The translations under genes were made by a program, and so were the position numbers. A stretch of DNA of 64,000 nt from CBDIBC01 sp965276635 (GTDB lineage Bacteria > Actinomycetota > Acidimicrobiia > Acidimicrobiales > Palsa-688): assembly GCA_965276635.1 (NCBI GenBank), contig CBDIBC010000005.1, forward strand, positions 1,240,001 through 1,304,000, written 5' to 3'. This document shows positions 53,245 through 60,104 of this stretch, piece by piece (the stretch's first letter is position 1; each line of letters starts with the position of its first letter). The notes beneath the pieces were generated by a model. It was not told where the DNA came from and did not search any database. It was given only the letters and a program-made list of their open reading frames with translations.

Positions 53245-53757
53245 ATGCCTGAGCTTGCCTCACTAGCCGCTTCTTTCGGTGACGAATGCTCCGACATCGG
53301 CGACCTCCTCGAGCTGCTCGCCCGGTCCCGGCCCGACTGGCACGCCGACGCCGCCTGCCGAGAAGCCCCCGCCGACGTGTCATGGTTCCCGGAGAAAGGC
53401 GGCGACTCCAGGCCCGCCAAGGCGGTCTGCGGGCGATGCTTGGTCCGGGCCGAGTGCGCCGCATGGGCAGCCGGCCAGGAAACACCCCTCGCCGGTATCT
53501 GGGGCGGACTCAGCGACCGTGAGCGGCGCCAGACCCGACCGGCGGTCACCCGCAGACCACGACAGGAGCGGCAGTCTCAGCCGGTACGCACGCCGGCCAG
53601 GAGCCGCGCTGAGGTGATTGCAGCCAGCCAGGATCGGGAGCGACGGGCGGTGCAACTGGAGGCCGAGGGCCGGACCGTGAAGGAGATCGCCGTCGAGCTC
53701 GGCCTCCACCACACCAACGTCTACCGGACCCTCCAACGGCACTCCATGTCCACCTAA
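53245..53757 (+). CDS. WhiB-family Fe-S regulator fused to a C-terminal HTH
   Basis: A 170-residue protein. The WhiB domain (residues 25-100) has ADAACREAPADVSWFPEKGG, AKAVCGRCLVRAECAAWAAG (four Cys for a 4Fe-4S cluster) and the turn GIWGGLSDRERRQ. After a basic linker, residues 120-168 (RERRAVQLEAEGRTVKEIAV, ELGLHHTNVYRTLQRH) form an added helix-turn-helix of the Hin/terminal-resolvase type. WhiB proteins usually act through sigma factors; an extra DNA-binding module is unusual. A hairpin terminator lies downstream. Confidence 0.85.
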   Translation: MPELASLAASFGDECSDIGDLLELLARSRPDWHADAACREAPADVSWFPEKGGDSRPAKAVCGRCLVRAECAAWAAGQETPLAGIWGGLSDRERRQTRPAVTRRPRQERQSQPVRTPARSRAEVIAASQDRERRAVQLEAEGRTVKEIAVELGLHHTNVYRTLQRHSMST

Positions 53758-53904
53758 CTTAACTTAACTAAATACGTGGGCCGACTGGGCGTGCTTCACC
53801 TGCTTGTGCAGCCACCTTCCCAGTCCGTCCATCTCCGCCCGCAAGGCCAGCGCTACGACCGGTGCATGATCTCCCCCACGGGTCAGGGAGACCTCGCAAT
53901 GAGA

Positions 53905-53926
53905 AACGGCCCCCCGGAGGGGGCCG
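53905..53926. terminator. Hairpin terminator candidate
   Basis: ACGGCCCCC and GGGGGCCGT pair perfectly across a CGGA tetraloop. It lies between the WhiB gene and the NYN gene. There is no T-run, as is common for actinobacterial terminators. Confidence 0.6.
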
Positions 53927-54010
53927 TCGGGCCAGCGGAGTTACCACTGGCGGGGTCTGCTTCACTATACGGGCTCGGGTCTCTCTCGGGCAAGAAGGGA
54001 GACCCCCGTT

Positions 54011-54625
54011 GTGGCTCGCGTTGTTGCCTACGTTGACGGATTCAACCTGTACAACGGGCTGAAGGCGAAGCACGGCAAGAAGTACTTATGGTTGAACCTG
54101 GAGCTGCTCGTCGCCCGGCTCTTGCAGCCTTACCAGCAGCTTGAGCAGGTCCGGTACTTCACCGCAAGCGTGCGTGACGATCCGGCCGCGCTCCATCGCC
54201 AGTCTCAGTACCTGGGTGCGCTCGTAAACCACGCTGCGACGGTCGAGGTAACCATGGGACGGTTCCAGGAGAAGACGGCGAGGTGTCGGACTTGCCGGTC
54301 AACCTGGACCACCTACGAGGAGAAAGAGACCGACGTCAACATTGCCATCAGCCTGCTGGAGGACGGTATTTACCAGCGCTTCGACACGGCCCTCATCATC
54401 TCCGGTGACAGCGACCTCTGCCCCCCCATCCGAGCGCTACGCCGGGTCAATCCCGGCGTTCGAGTGGTCAGTGCCTTCCCACCGAAGCGCGCATCTGATG
54501 AACTCCGTCGCACCGCTGACGCTGCCTTCATGATCGGCGACGTCCACATCCGCAACTCACTCTTGCCCCCTTCGGTACGGGCAGCGGGCGGCCTTGTCTT
54601 TACCCGACCCCGCTCCTGGTTCTAG
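54011..54625 (+). CDS. NYN-domain (PIN-like) ribonuclease
   Basis: A 204-residue protein from GTG 54011 with AAGGGAG upstream. VVAYVDGFNLYNGLKAKHGK has the first catalytic Asp and the typical DGFNLY motif; EKETDVNIAISLLEDGIYQR and ALIISGDSDLCPPIRALRRV supply the other metal-binding Asp residues, and VRVVSAFPPKRASDELRRTA closes the fold. A CRTCRSTW segment may bind zinc. NYN proteins cleave RNA. Its place as the last gene before attR is where satellites often carry anti-phage or accessory genes. Confidence 0.85.
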   Translation: MARVVAYVDGFNLYNGLKAKHGKKYLWLNLELLVARLLQPYQQLEQVRYFTASVRDDPAALHRQSQYLGALVNHAATVEVTMGRFQEKTARCRTCRSTWTTYEEKETDVNIAISLLEDGIYQRFDTALIISGDSDLCPPIRALRRVNPGVRVVSAFPPKRASDELRRTADAAFMIGDVHIRNSLLPPSVRAAGGLVFTRPRSWF

Positions 54626-54652
54626 TGCAGGGAGATCGCCCCCACCGCTGTT

Positions 54653-54682
54653 AGTCCTCAGCTAGTCCTCAATAGGTCCTCA
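54653..54682. other. Integrase arm-type sites, right cluster
   Basis: TAGTCCTCAGC, TAGTCCTCAAT and TAGGTCCTCAGC follow one another at 54652, 54663 and 54673. The core octamer AGTCCTCA is shared with the pair at 38485-38503 next to attL. The 11-base spacing is the same. Confidence 0.55.
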
Positions 54683-54785
54683 GCATTACGAGAAACGATG
54701 ACAACTGTCAGCAACCGTTGAACAGTAAAAGTGCAGTTCAGGCCACCATTCCGGCGCTTCGCCGCAGGTCAGCGAACAGGGCCTA

Positions 54786-54803
54786 GGAGTTCCGCTTCAA
54801 CGT
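54786..54803. other. Right attachment site (attR core)
   Basis: GGAGTTCCGCTTCAACGT, identical to the ychF end at 38398-38415, with TTGA following. It is not part of any gene here, which indicates that it is the duplicated end created by integration. Confidence 0.8.
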
Positions 54804-54862
54804 TTGAGCCCGAGCGCAGGACGGGCTGACCGTCGTCGGTACAGGGCGGCCCGGTGCGGTCG

Positions 54863-55072
54863 CTACCCGGCCAGGCGGAAGCCGACCTTCAGGTACACCT
54901 GGAAGTGGGCGACCTGCCCGTTCTCGATGTGGCCGCGGGTCTGGGTGACCTCGAACCAGTCCAGGTTCTCCAACGTCTGGCTGGCCTTGGCCACACCCTG
55001 CTTGATGGCATCGGCCATGCTCGCGCTCGAGGTGCCGACGATCTCGATGACCCGGTAGGTGTTGTCGCTCAT
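54863..55072 (-). CDS. Dodecin (flavin-binding)
   Basis: A 69-residue protein, the full family length, from ATG 55072. TYRVIEIVGTSSASMADAIK, QGVAKASQTLENLDWFEVTQ and TRGHIENGQVAHFQVYLKVG carry the Trp and Gln that stack and hold the flavin. Dodecins form dodecameric shells that store FMN, FAD or CoA. It follows the threonine ammonia-lyase gene by 18 bases. Confidence 0.93.
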   Translation of the reverse strand: MSDNTYRVIEIVGTSSASMADAIKQGVAKASQTLENLDWFEVTQTRGHIENGQVAHFQVYLKVGFRLAG

Positions 55073-55090
55073 GGTCCTGCTCCTACCCAC

Positions 55091-56341
55091 CTACAGCAGG
55101 AAGGAGAACAGCGGCGAGCCGGGCGGTACAGCCTCGACCTCCAGCGGGCTGGCCGCCATGCGCCTGAGCAGGCCGGCCAGGTCGGCGGCCCGCTCCAGCT
55201 CGATGCCGACCAGGGCCGGGCCCGTCTCACGGTTGTTCTTCTTGACGTACTCGAACACCACGATGTCTTCGCCTGCGACGAGCACCTCGTCGAGGAAATG
55301 GCGCAGCGCTCCGGGCTCCTGGGAGAAGGTGATGAGGAAGTAGTGACGGAGGCCCTCGTAGATGAGTGAGCGCTCGACGACGTCGGCGTACCGGCTGACG
55401 TCGTTGTTGCCGCCGGACACGACGCACACCACCGGGCCGCCCGACCCGCCGGCCAGGCCCAAGCGCACGGCAGCGCTGGCCAAGGCGCCGGCCGGCTCGG
55501 CGATGATGCCGTCGGACTGGTAGAGGTCGAGCATCTCCGAGCACACTGCTCCTTCGGGGACGGCGACGACGTCATCCACCAGGTCCCGCACGAGCGCGAA
55601 GGTGTGGGCGCCGACCTGGGCCACGGCCGCACCGTCGACGAAGGTGTCGACGCGCTCGAGCGCCACCGGCCTACCGGCGGCCAGGGCGGCGCTCATGGAC
55701 GCGGCGCCCGCCGGCTCGGCGCCGACGATGCGGGTCGCGGGTCGGTGGGCCCGGAACCAGGTGGCCACGCCGGCGGCCAGGCCTCCGCCCCCGACGGGCA
55801 CCACGATGGTGTCGATCGGTCCCTCGTGCTGGTCGGCCACCTCGATCCCGACGGTCCCCTGGCCAGCCATGGTGCGCAGGTCGTCGAAGGGGTGGACGTA
55901 GACCGCGCCGGTTCGGTCGCTGTCGGCGTGGGCCGCGGCACTGGCCTCCTCGTAGGTGCGCCCGACGATGACCGGCTCCACCCACGGGCCGCCGATGGCC
56001 GCGATGCGCTGGCGCTTCTGGCGGGGCGTGTTCGTCGGGAGGTACACGCGGCCCCGGATCTGCAGGGCGCGACAGGCGTACGCCAGGCCCTGGCCGTGGT
56101 TCCCGGCGCTGGCGCAGACCACACCGGCGGTGCGCGCCGCGGCCGACAGCGAGTCGATCAGGTTGTAGGCGCCTCGCACCTTGTAGGAACGGCACACCTG
56201 CATGTCCTCCCGCTTGAGGAGGACGGGATGGCCGGTGGCGTCGTCGAGGCGATCGCTGGACTCGAGCGGGGTGCGCCGCACGATCGGACCGAGCCGGACG
56301 GCCGCGTCGGCTATGGCGCCGGCGCGCAGCGGGAGTGGCAC
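55091..56341 (-). CDS. ilvA: Threonine ammonia-lyase, PLP-dependent
   Basis: A 416-residue fold-type II PLP enzyme from GTG 56341. RRTPLESSDRLDDATGHPVL, KREDMQVCRSYKVRGAYNLI with the PLP Lys, CASAGNHGQGLAYACRALQI and the phosphate-binding VPVGGGGLAAGVA are in order. The C-terminal 90 residues (SLIYEGLRHYFLITFSQEPG) form the short ACT-like domain of the IlvA1/TdcB-ACT type, which allows feedback control by isoleucine. It deaminates threonine to 2-oxobutanoate, the first step to isoleucine. The metallophosphoesterase gene is 30 bases upstream. Confidence 0.92.
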   Translation of the reverse strand: MPLPLRAGAIADAAVRLGPIVRRTPLESSDRLDDATGHPVLLKREDMQVCRSYKVRGAYNLIDSLSAAARTAGVVCASAGNHGQGLAYACRALQIRGRVYLPTNTPRQKRQRIAAIGGPWVEPVIVGRTYEEASAAAHADSDRTGAVYVHPFDDLRTMAGQGTVGIEVADQHEGPIDTIVVPVGGGGLAAGVATWFRAHRPATRIVGAEPAGAASMSAALAAGRPVALERVDTFVDGAAVAQVGAHTFALVRDLVDDVVAVPEGAVCSEMLDLYQSDGIIAEPAGALASAAVRLGLAGGSGGPVVCVVSGGNNDVSRYADVVERSLIYEGLRHYFLITFSQEPGALRHFLDEVLVAGEDIVVFEYVKKNNRETGPALVGIELERAADLAGLLRRMAASPLEVEAVPPGSPLFSFLL

Positions 56342-56371
56342 CCCGGCGATGCTAGGGCTGCGGTCGGGCGC

Positions 56372-57094
56372 CTATGCGACCAACAACGAGCTGGTCAGCG
56401 TCCCGTCGTCACCCAGCTCCAGGACCCGGGCCCCGGTCGGGGCGTCGGCACCCGTCTGGTAGCTGTCACCGTCGTGGGCGATGGCTACCAGGGTGGACGG
56501 GCAGCCCAGGAGGGCCAGACCGCCGGGCCCGGTGAGCTCGAAGGCGTCGTGGAGGTGCCCGGTGACGAGCGCCCGCACGTGGGGCCGGGCGGCCAGCACA
56601 TCGAGCAGCTCGTCGCCATGGTCGAGACGGAACCAAGGATTGGTGCTGCGCGAGCGCGGCGGGTGGTGGATCCCGAGCACGGTGGGGCGGTCGTCGAGGC
56701 CATCGAGGTCCGCCGCCAGCCGCATGGCGTCCACCGTGCCGTGGACCTGCCCGGCCACCGCGGAGTCGGCCGTCACCACGCGCCAGGCACCGACCTCGGC
56801 GTGGCCGCCCGGGGCGAACACCGTCCCCATGGCCACCGGCTCGTCGTGGTTCCCGCCCAGGGCCAGCACCGGTGCGCCCAGGGGGTCGAGGGCGGCTCGC
56901 AGGTCGCGGTAGGCCTCGCTCGAGCCGTCGTCGGCGTTGTCGCCGGTGAGCAGCACCAGGTCGGCGGTGCGCCCCGCCGTCCGCCAGGCGGCCAGGACGG
57001 TCATCAGTCGCGCCCGCGGATCGCGCCGGCTGACCAGGCCGCCGGCATTCCCGGTGAAATGGGTGTCGCTCAGCTGCAGGACCGTCACGCCCAC
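56372..57094 (-). CDS. Calcineurin-like metallophosphoesterase (3',5'-cyclic nucleotide type)
   Basis: A 240-residue enzyme; GTG 57094 has GGAGG seven bases upstream. Metal-binding motifs: QLSDTHFTG (DxH), LVLLTGDNADDG (GDxxD variant), LALGGNHDEP (GNHD), GIHHPP and ALVTGHLHDAFEL (GHxH). The arrangement is that of CpdA-type phosphodiesterases, which hydrolyse cAMP or related phosphodiesters in the cytoplasm. Substrate not certain. Confidence 0.88.
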   Translation of the reverse strand: MGVTVLQLSDTHFTGNAGGLVSRRDPRARLMTVLAAWRTAGRTADLVLLTGDNADDGSSEAYRDLRAALDPLGAPVLALGGNHDEPVAMGTVFAPGGHAEVGAWRVVTADSAVAGQVHGTVDAMRLAADLDGLDDRPTVLGIHHPPRSRSTNPWFRLDHGDELLDVLAARPHVRALVTGHLHDAFELTGPGGLALLGCPSTLVAIAHDGDSYQTGADAPTGARVLELGDDGTLTSSLLVA

Positions 57095-57182
57095 GGCAGC
57101 AACCTCCGGATCTGGGGTTGGGTCCAGGATCGCACGCCAGCGGTATCCTTCGCCCCCGGGCACATTCGGGAGCCTGGCGCGC

Positions 57183-58967
57183 ATGGAGGTTGCGAAGGAC
57201 ATGCCGGACAAGGAACGGGGCGAGATCACAGGGGGCGGGCGCACCACCTCGCCCGACCTGGCCCGCACTCCGGCGGCGGCCAACGGAGGCCTGCTCCAGG
57301 CGGTGTTCGACCTGGTAGCGGCCGGGATGTACGTGTTCGACCTCGACGGGACCGTCCAGCTGGCGAACCCGGGCGCCCACAGCCTGCTGCGCTGCGAACC
57401 GGGCACGCTGGCCGGCACCTCGGCCCACGACGCGTTCCACTACATCGACTCGACCGGTCATCGCCGGCCGGCGGCCACCTGCCCCATCATCGGGGTGGCC
57501 CGCGACGGCGTCGATGCCTCGTCGGACAACGACGTGTTCGTCCGCCGCGACGGGTCACTGCTCCCGGTGGCGTGGAGCGCGGCGCCCATCATCGACGACG
57601 GACAGTCGATCGGCGGGGTGGTGGTGTTCTACGACATCACCATGCGGGTGGCCCAGGACCTGCGTCACGACGTGGAGCTGGCCGAAGCCCGCCGGGCGGG
57701 CGAGGCGGCGCGGGCCCAAGCCAGCCGGGTGGGGTTCCTCTCCGACGCCACCCACGCGCTGGTCAGCACCCTGGACGTCGACGAGGCCCTGGCTCGCCTG
57801 GCCCGGATCCTCGTTCCTCGCTTCGCCGACTGGTGCGTCATCGATCTGCTCGACGACGGCCGCATCCGCCGGGTGGCGGTAGCCCACCGAGAGCCCCAAC
57901 GGGTGATCGACGAGGGCGTCAGCACGACCATGGACGTCGCTCTCCCGGAACGATCCGACGCACTGCTGGCCCGGGTGCTGGGCGGCGAGCGCTCCGGCAT
58001 CCTCGACGTCTTCCCGGCATCGGCAGACATGCCCACGGAGATGGAGCGCCAGCAGTTCGCCCTCTTCGAACGGCTCGGCGCGTCCCATGCCGTGGTGGTC
58101 GGGCTCCGGGCCCGGAGCGGCACCATCGGGGCGGTCACGCTGGTCCGCTCGGGCGAGCAGCCCTTCGACCCGTCGGAGCGGGCGCTGGCCGAGGACATCG
58201 CCCTGCGCTCCGCCATCGCCGTCGACAACGCCCGGCTCTTCACCGATACCCGCAGTACCGCCGAGGCCCTCCAGCACAGCCTGCTCCCACGCCTGTCGAG
58301 CAGCGCGGCGGTGACCATACGCGCCGCCTACGTCCCCGCTGGGCAGGGCGCCGAGATCGGCGGGGACTGGTACGATGCCTACCCGCTCCAGCCGGACGTG
58401 ACGGCCGTGGCCCTCGGCGATGTAGCCGGCCACGACCTGCTGGCCGCGACGCGCATGGGCGACATCCGCAACCTCCTGCGCGCCGCCAGCCTGGAGCACG
58501 AGGATCCCGCTGAGGTGTTGGCCGCCCTGGACCGATCGATGGACCACTTCACCCCCGACACGACCGCCACTGCCGTCTACGGCCAGATCGACACCAGGAC
58601 CCCGGGCGCGGCGAGGTTCGCATGGTCGAACGCCGGCCATCCCGCACCCCTCCTTCTGCTCCCCGACGGCACCGGACGCTTCTTGGACCACGAGGGGGAC
58701 CCGCTGCTCGGCACGGCGGCGGCACTGACGCGCCGGACCCACGTCGAGACCGTGCCCCCCGGCGCCATGATCCTGCTCTACAGCGACGGGCTGGTCGAGG
58801 ACCGGGTCACGGGGTTGGAGCCAGGCATGACCCACCTGCTCGAGGTGGCCGGGCAGCTGGCCAGGTTGGGTGCGGGCCCGTTGAGCGAGCGGCTGGTCCT
58901 GCGCCTCGGGCGCGACACAGGGGACGACATTGCCATCCTCGTGGTCGCGGTACCCGCGCCCATTTGA
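57183..58967 (+). CDS. PAS-GAF-PP2C serine phosphatase
   Basis: A 594-residue signalling protein, about the same layout as the LOV phosphatase at 31868. The PAS domain (residues 38-155: AGMYVFDLDGTVQLANPGAH, VFVRRDGSLLPVAWSAAPII) lacks the NCRFLQG motif, so it is not a LOV photosensor. GAF covers about 190-345, and the SpoIIE/PP2C domain the rest, with GAEIGGDWYDAYPLQPDVTA, ALGDVAGHDLLAATRMG and DIAILVVAV. It probably dephosphorylates an anti-sigma antagonist. ATG 57201 is an alternative start with AAGGA close by. Confidence 0.85.
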   Translation: MEVAKDMPDKERGEITGGGRTTSPDLARTPAAANGGLLQAVFDLVAAGMYVFDLDGTVQLANPGAHSLLRCEPGTLAGTSAHDAFHYIDSTGHRRPAATCPIIGVARDGVDASSDNDVFVRRDGSLLPVAWSAAPIIDDGQSIGGVVVFYDITMRVAQDLRHDVELAEARRAGEAARAQASRVGFLSDATHALVSTLDVDEALARLARILVPRFADWCVIDLLDDGRIRRVAVAHREPQRVIDEGVSTTMDVALPERSDALLARVLGGERSGILDVFPASADMPTEMERQQFALFERLGASHAVVVGLRARSGTIGAVTLVRSGEQPFDPSERALAEDIALRSAIAVDNARLFTDTRSTAEALQHSLLPRLSSSAAVTIRAAYVPAGQGAEIGGDWYDAYPLQPDVTAVALGDVAGHDLLAATRMGDIRNLLRAASLEHEDPAEVLAALDRSMDHFTPDTTATAVYGQIDTRTPGAARFAWSNAGHPAPLLLLPDGTGRFLDHEGDPLLGTAAALTRRTHVETVPPGAMILLYSDGLVEDRVTGLEPGMTHLLEVAGQLARLGAGPLSERLVLRLGRDTGDDIAILVVAVPAPI

Positions 58968-58983
58968 CCGACCTTTCCGTCGC

Positions 58984-60045
58984 TCAGCAGATGCGGGGCA
59001 GCTGCTCGCCGAGCGGCAGGTCCAGGATGCGCCGGGCCCCGAACGGGGTGCGGGCCACCACGACACCGGGGTGCTCGTCGGTGACCTGGCCGATCACCAC
59101 CGCGCCGACGCCATCGGGGTGCCCGGTCATGGCCGCCATCACCGCTTCGGTGGCGGCGTCGGGGACGATGGCGACCAGCTTGCCTTCGTTGGCGACGCTG
59201 ATGGCGTCCAGGCCGAGGAGCGAGCAGGCGGCGGCCACCTCGGCCGGCACGGGAACGGCAGCCTCCTCGTAGTCGATGCCGATCGCGCCGCCGGCGGCGA
59301 TCTCGCAGAGGGAGGCGGCCAGCCCGCCGCGGGTGGGGTCGCGCAGCACATGGAGGTCCCGGCAGGCGTCGAGCATGACGGCGACCAGCTCGGCGAGAGG
59401 GGCCGTATCGGATCTCAGCTCGGTGCCGAACTCGAGGCCCTCGCGCTGGGACATGACGGCGATGCCGTGCAGGCCGATGGGGCCACTCACGATGACCCGG
59501 TCACCGGGCGTGGCCCGGCTGGGGCGGATGTCGACCCCTTCGGGAACCACGCCGATGCCCGCAGTGTTGATGTAGAGGCCGTCGGCCAGGCCGGCGTCGA
59601 CCACCTTGGTGTCGCCGGTGGCCAGGCGCACCCCGGCCCGTTGGGCGGCCTTGCCCATCTCGGTGGCCACCCGGCCGAGCACCTCGAGGGGGAGGCCCTC
59701 CTCCAGGATGAAGCCGCTGGACAGGGCCACGGGCATGGCACCGGCCATGGCCACATCGTTCACGGTGCCGTTCACCGCCAGCTCGCCGATGGAGCCGCCG
59801 GGGAAGAACAGCGGCCGGACCACGTAGGAGTCGGTGGAGAACGCCAGGCGCTGGCCGCCGATATCGATGGTGGCGGCGTCGTGGAGGACGTCGGCGGGGT
59901 CGACCCCGAAGGCGGGGAGGAACAGGTGGGTGATCAGCTCGGCGGACAGCTGGCCGCCGCCGCCGTGGCCGATGAGCACCCGGTCGTGGTCACGCAACGG
60001 CACCGGGCACGACCAGCCCTCGAAGTCAAGCGGTCGGTCAACCAA
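58984..60045 (-). CDS. hypE: Hydrogenase maturation protein HypE
   Basis: A 353-residue AIR-synthase-like protein. VLIGHGGGGQLSAELITHLF starts the conserved part; FSTDSYVVRPLFFPGGSIGE and LAVNGTVNDVAMAGAMPVAL form the ATP-binding site; the C-terminus PRIC carries the Cys on which the carbamoyl group is dehydrated to cyanide for the NiFe centre. The start is odd: in frame only TTG 60045 gives the full N-terminus, and it overlaps the stub of hypC. HypF is directly upstream. Confidence 0.93.
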   Translation of the reverse strand: MVDRPLDFEGWSCPVPLRDHDRVLIGHGGGGQLSAELITHLFLPAFGVDPADVLHDAATIDIGGQRLAFSTDSYVVRPLFFPGGSIGELAVNGTVNDVAMAGAMPVALSSGFILEEGLPLEVLGRVATEMGKAAQRAGVRLATGDTKVVDAGLADGLYINTAGIGVVPEGVDIRPSRATPGDRVIVSGPIGLHGIAVMSQREGLEFGTELRSDTAPLAELVAVMLDACRDLHVLRDPTRGGLAASLCEIAAGGAIGIDYEEAAVPVPAEVAAACSLLGLDAISVANEGKLVAIVPDAATEAVMAAMTGHPDGVGAVVIGQVTDEHPGVVVARTPFGARRILDLPLGEQLPRIC

Positions 60046-60100
60046 CGCACAGGTCCACGTGGGGAATGTCGAGGACGCGGCCGGCTACGGCGAGGCACAT
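60038..60100 (-). pseudogene. hypC: HypC N-terminal stub
   Basis: ATG 60100 opens MCLAVAGRVLDI, the invariant HypC N-terminus with its essential Cys2, and has AAGGAG 11 bases upstream within the hypF end. After 12 residues the similarity ends, and TGA follows at codon 21, overlapping the hypE start. Intact HypC has about 80 residues and is normally followed by hypD; both are missing here, as if a deletion had fused the hypC start to hypE. Confidence 0.7.
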
Positions 60101-60104
60101 GGGG

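Larger units (their letters stand above)
38398..54803. mobile_element. 16.4-kb phage-satellite-like element integrated in ychF 3' end
   Basis: An 18-bp copy of the ychF terminus (GGAGTTCCGCTTCAACGT) at 38398 recurs at 54786. Between them lie, in order, integrase, divergent XRE repressor and AlpA-like activator, helicase, primase-polymerase, AAA ATPase, palindromic origin candidate, coiled-coil and small proteins, P27 small terminase, toxin-antitoxin, regulators, a secreted repeat protein, WhiB and NYN proteins. No large terminase, portal, capsid, protease or tail gene is recognised. This is the organisation of phage satellites such as PICIs. An integrative mobilisable plasmid is the alternative; no relaxase is seen. 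Confidence 0.8.

Noticed and set aside
38398..54803. Complete prophage
   Set aside because: A small terminase is present, but no large terminase, portal, capsid, protease, tail or lysis protein could be recognised, and the total length is only 16.4 kb.
38398..54803. Conjugative or mobilisable plasmid insertion
   Set aside because: No relaxase, FtsK-like translocase or type IV secretion protein was seen; the P27 terminase points to packaging instead.
55604..58513. A 969-residue open frame on the plus strand
   Set aside because: It lies opposite the well-supported ilvA and phosphoesterase genes and across the start of the PAS-GAF-PP2C gene; its Arg/Gly/Ala/Pro composition is that of antisense reading in GC-rich DNA.
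57183..58967. Second LOV photoreceptor
   Set aside because: The PAS domain lacks the NCRFLQG motif and the photoactive cysteine.
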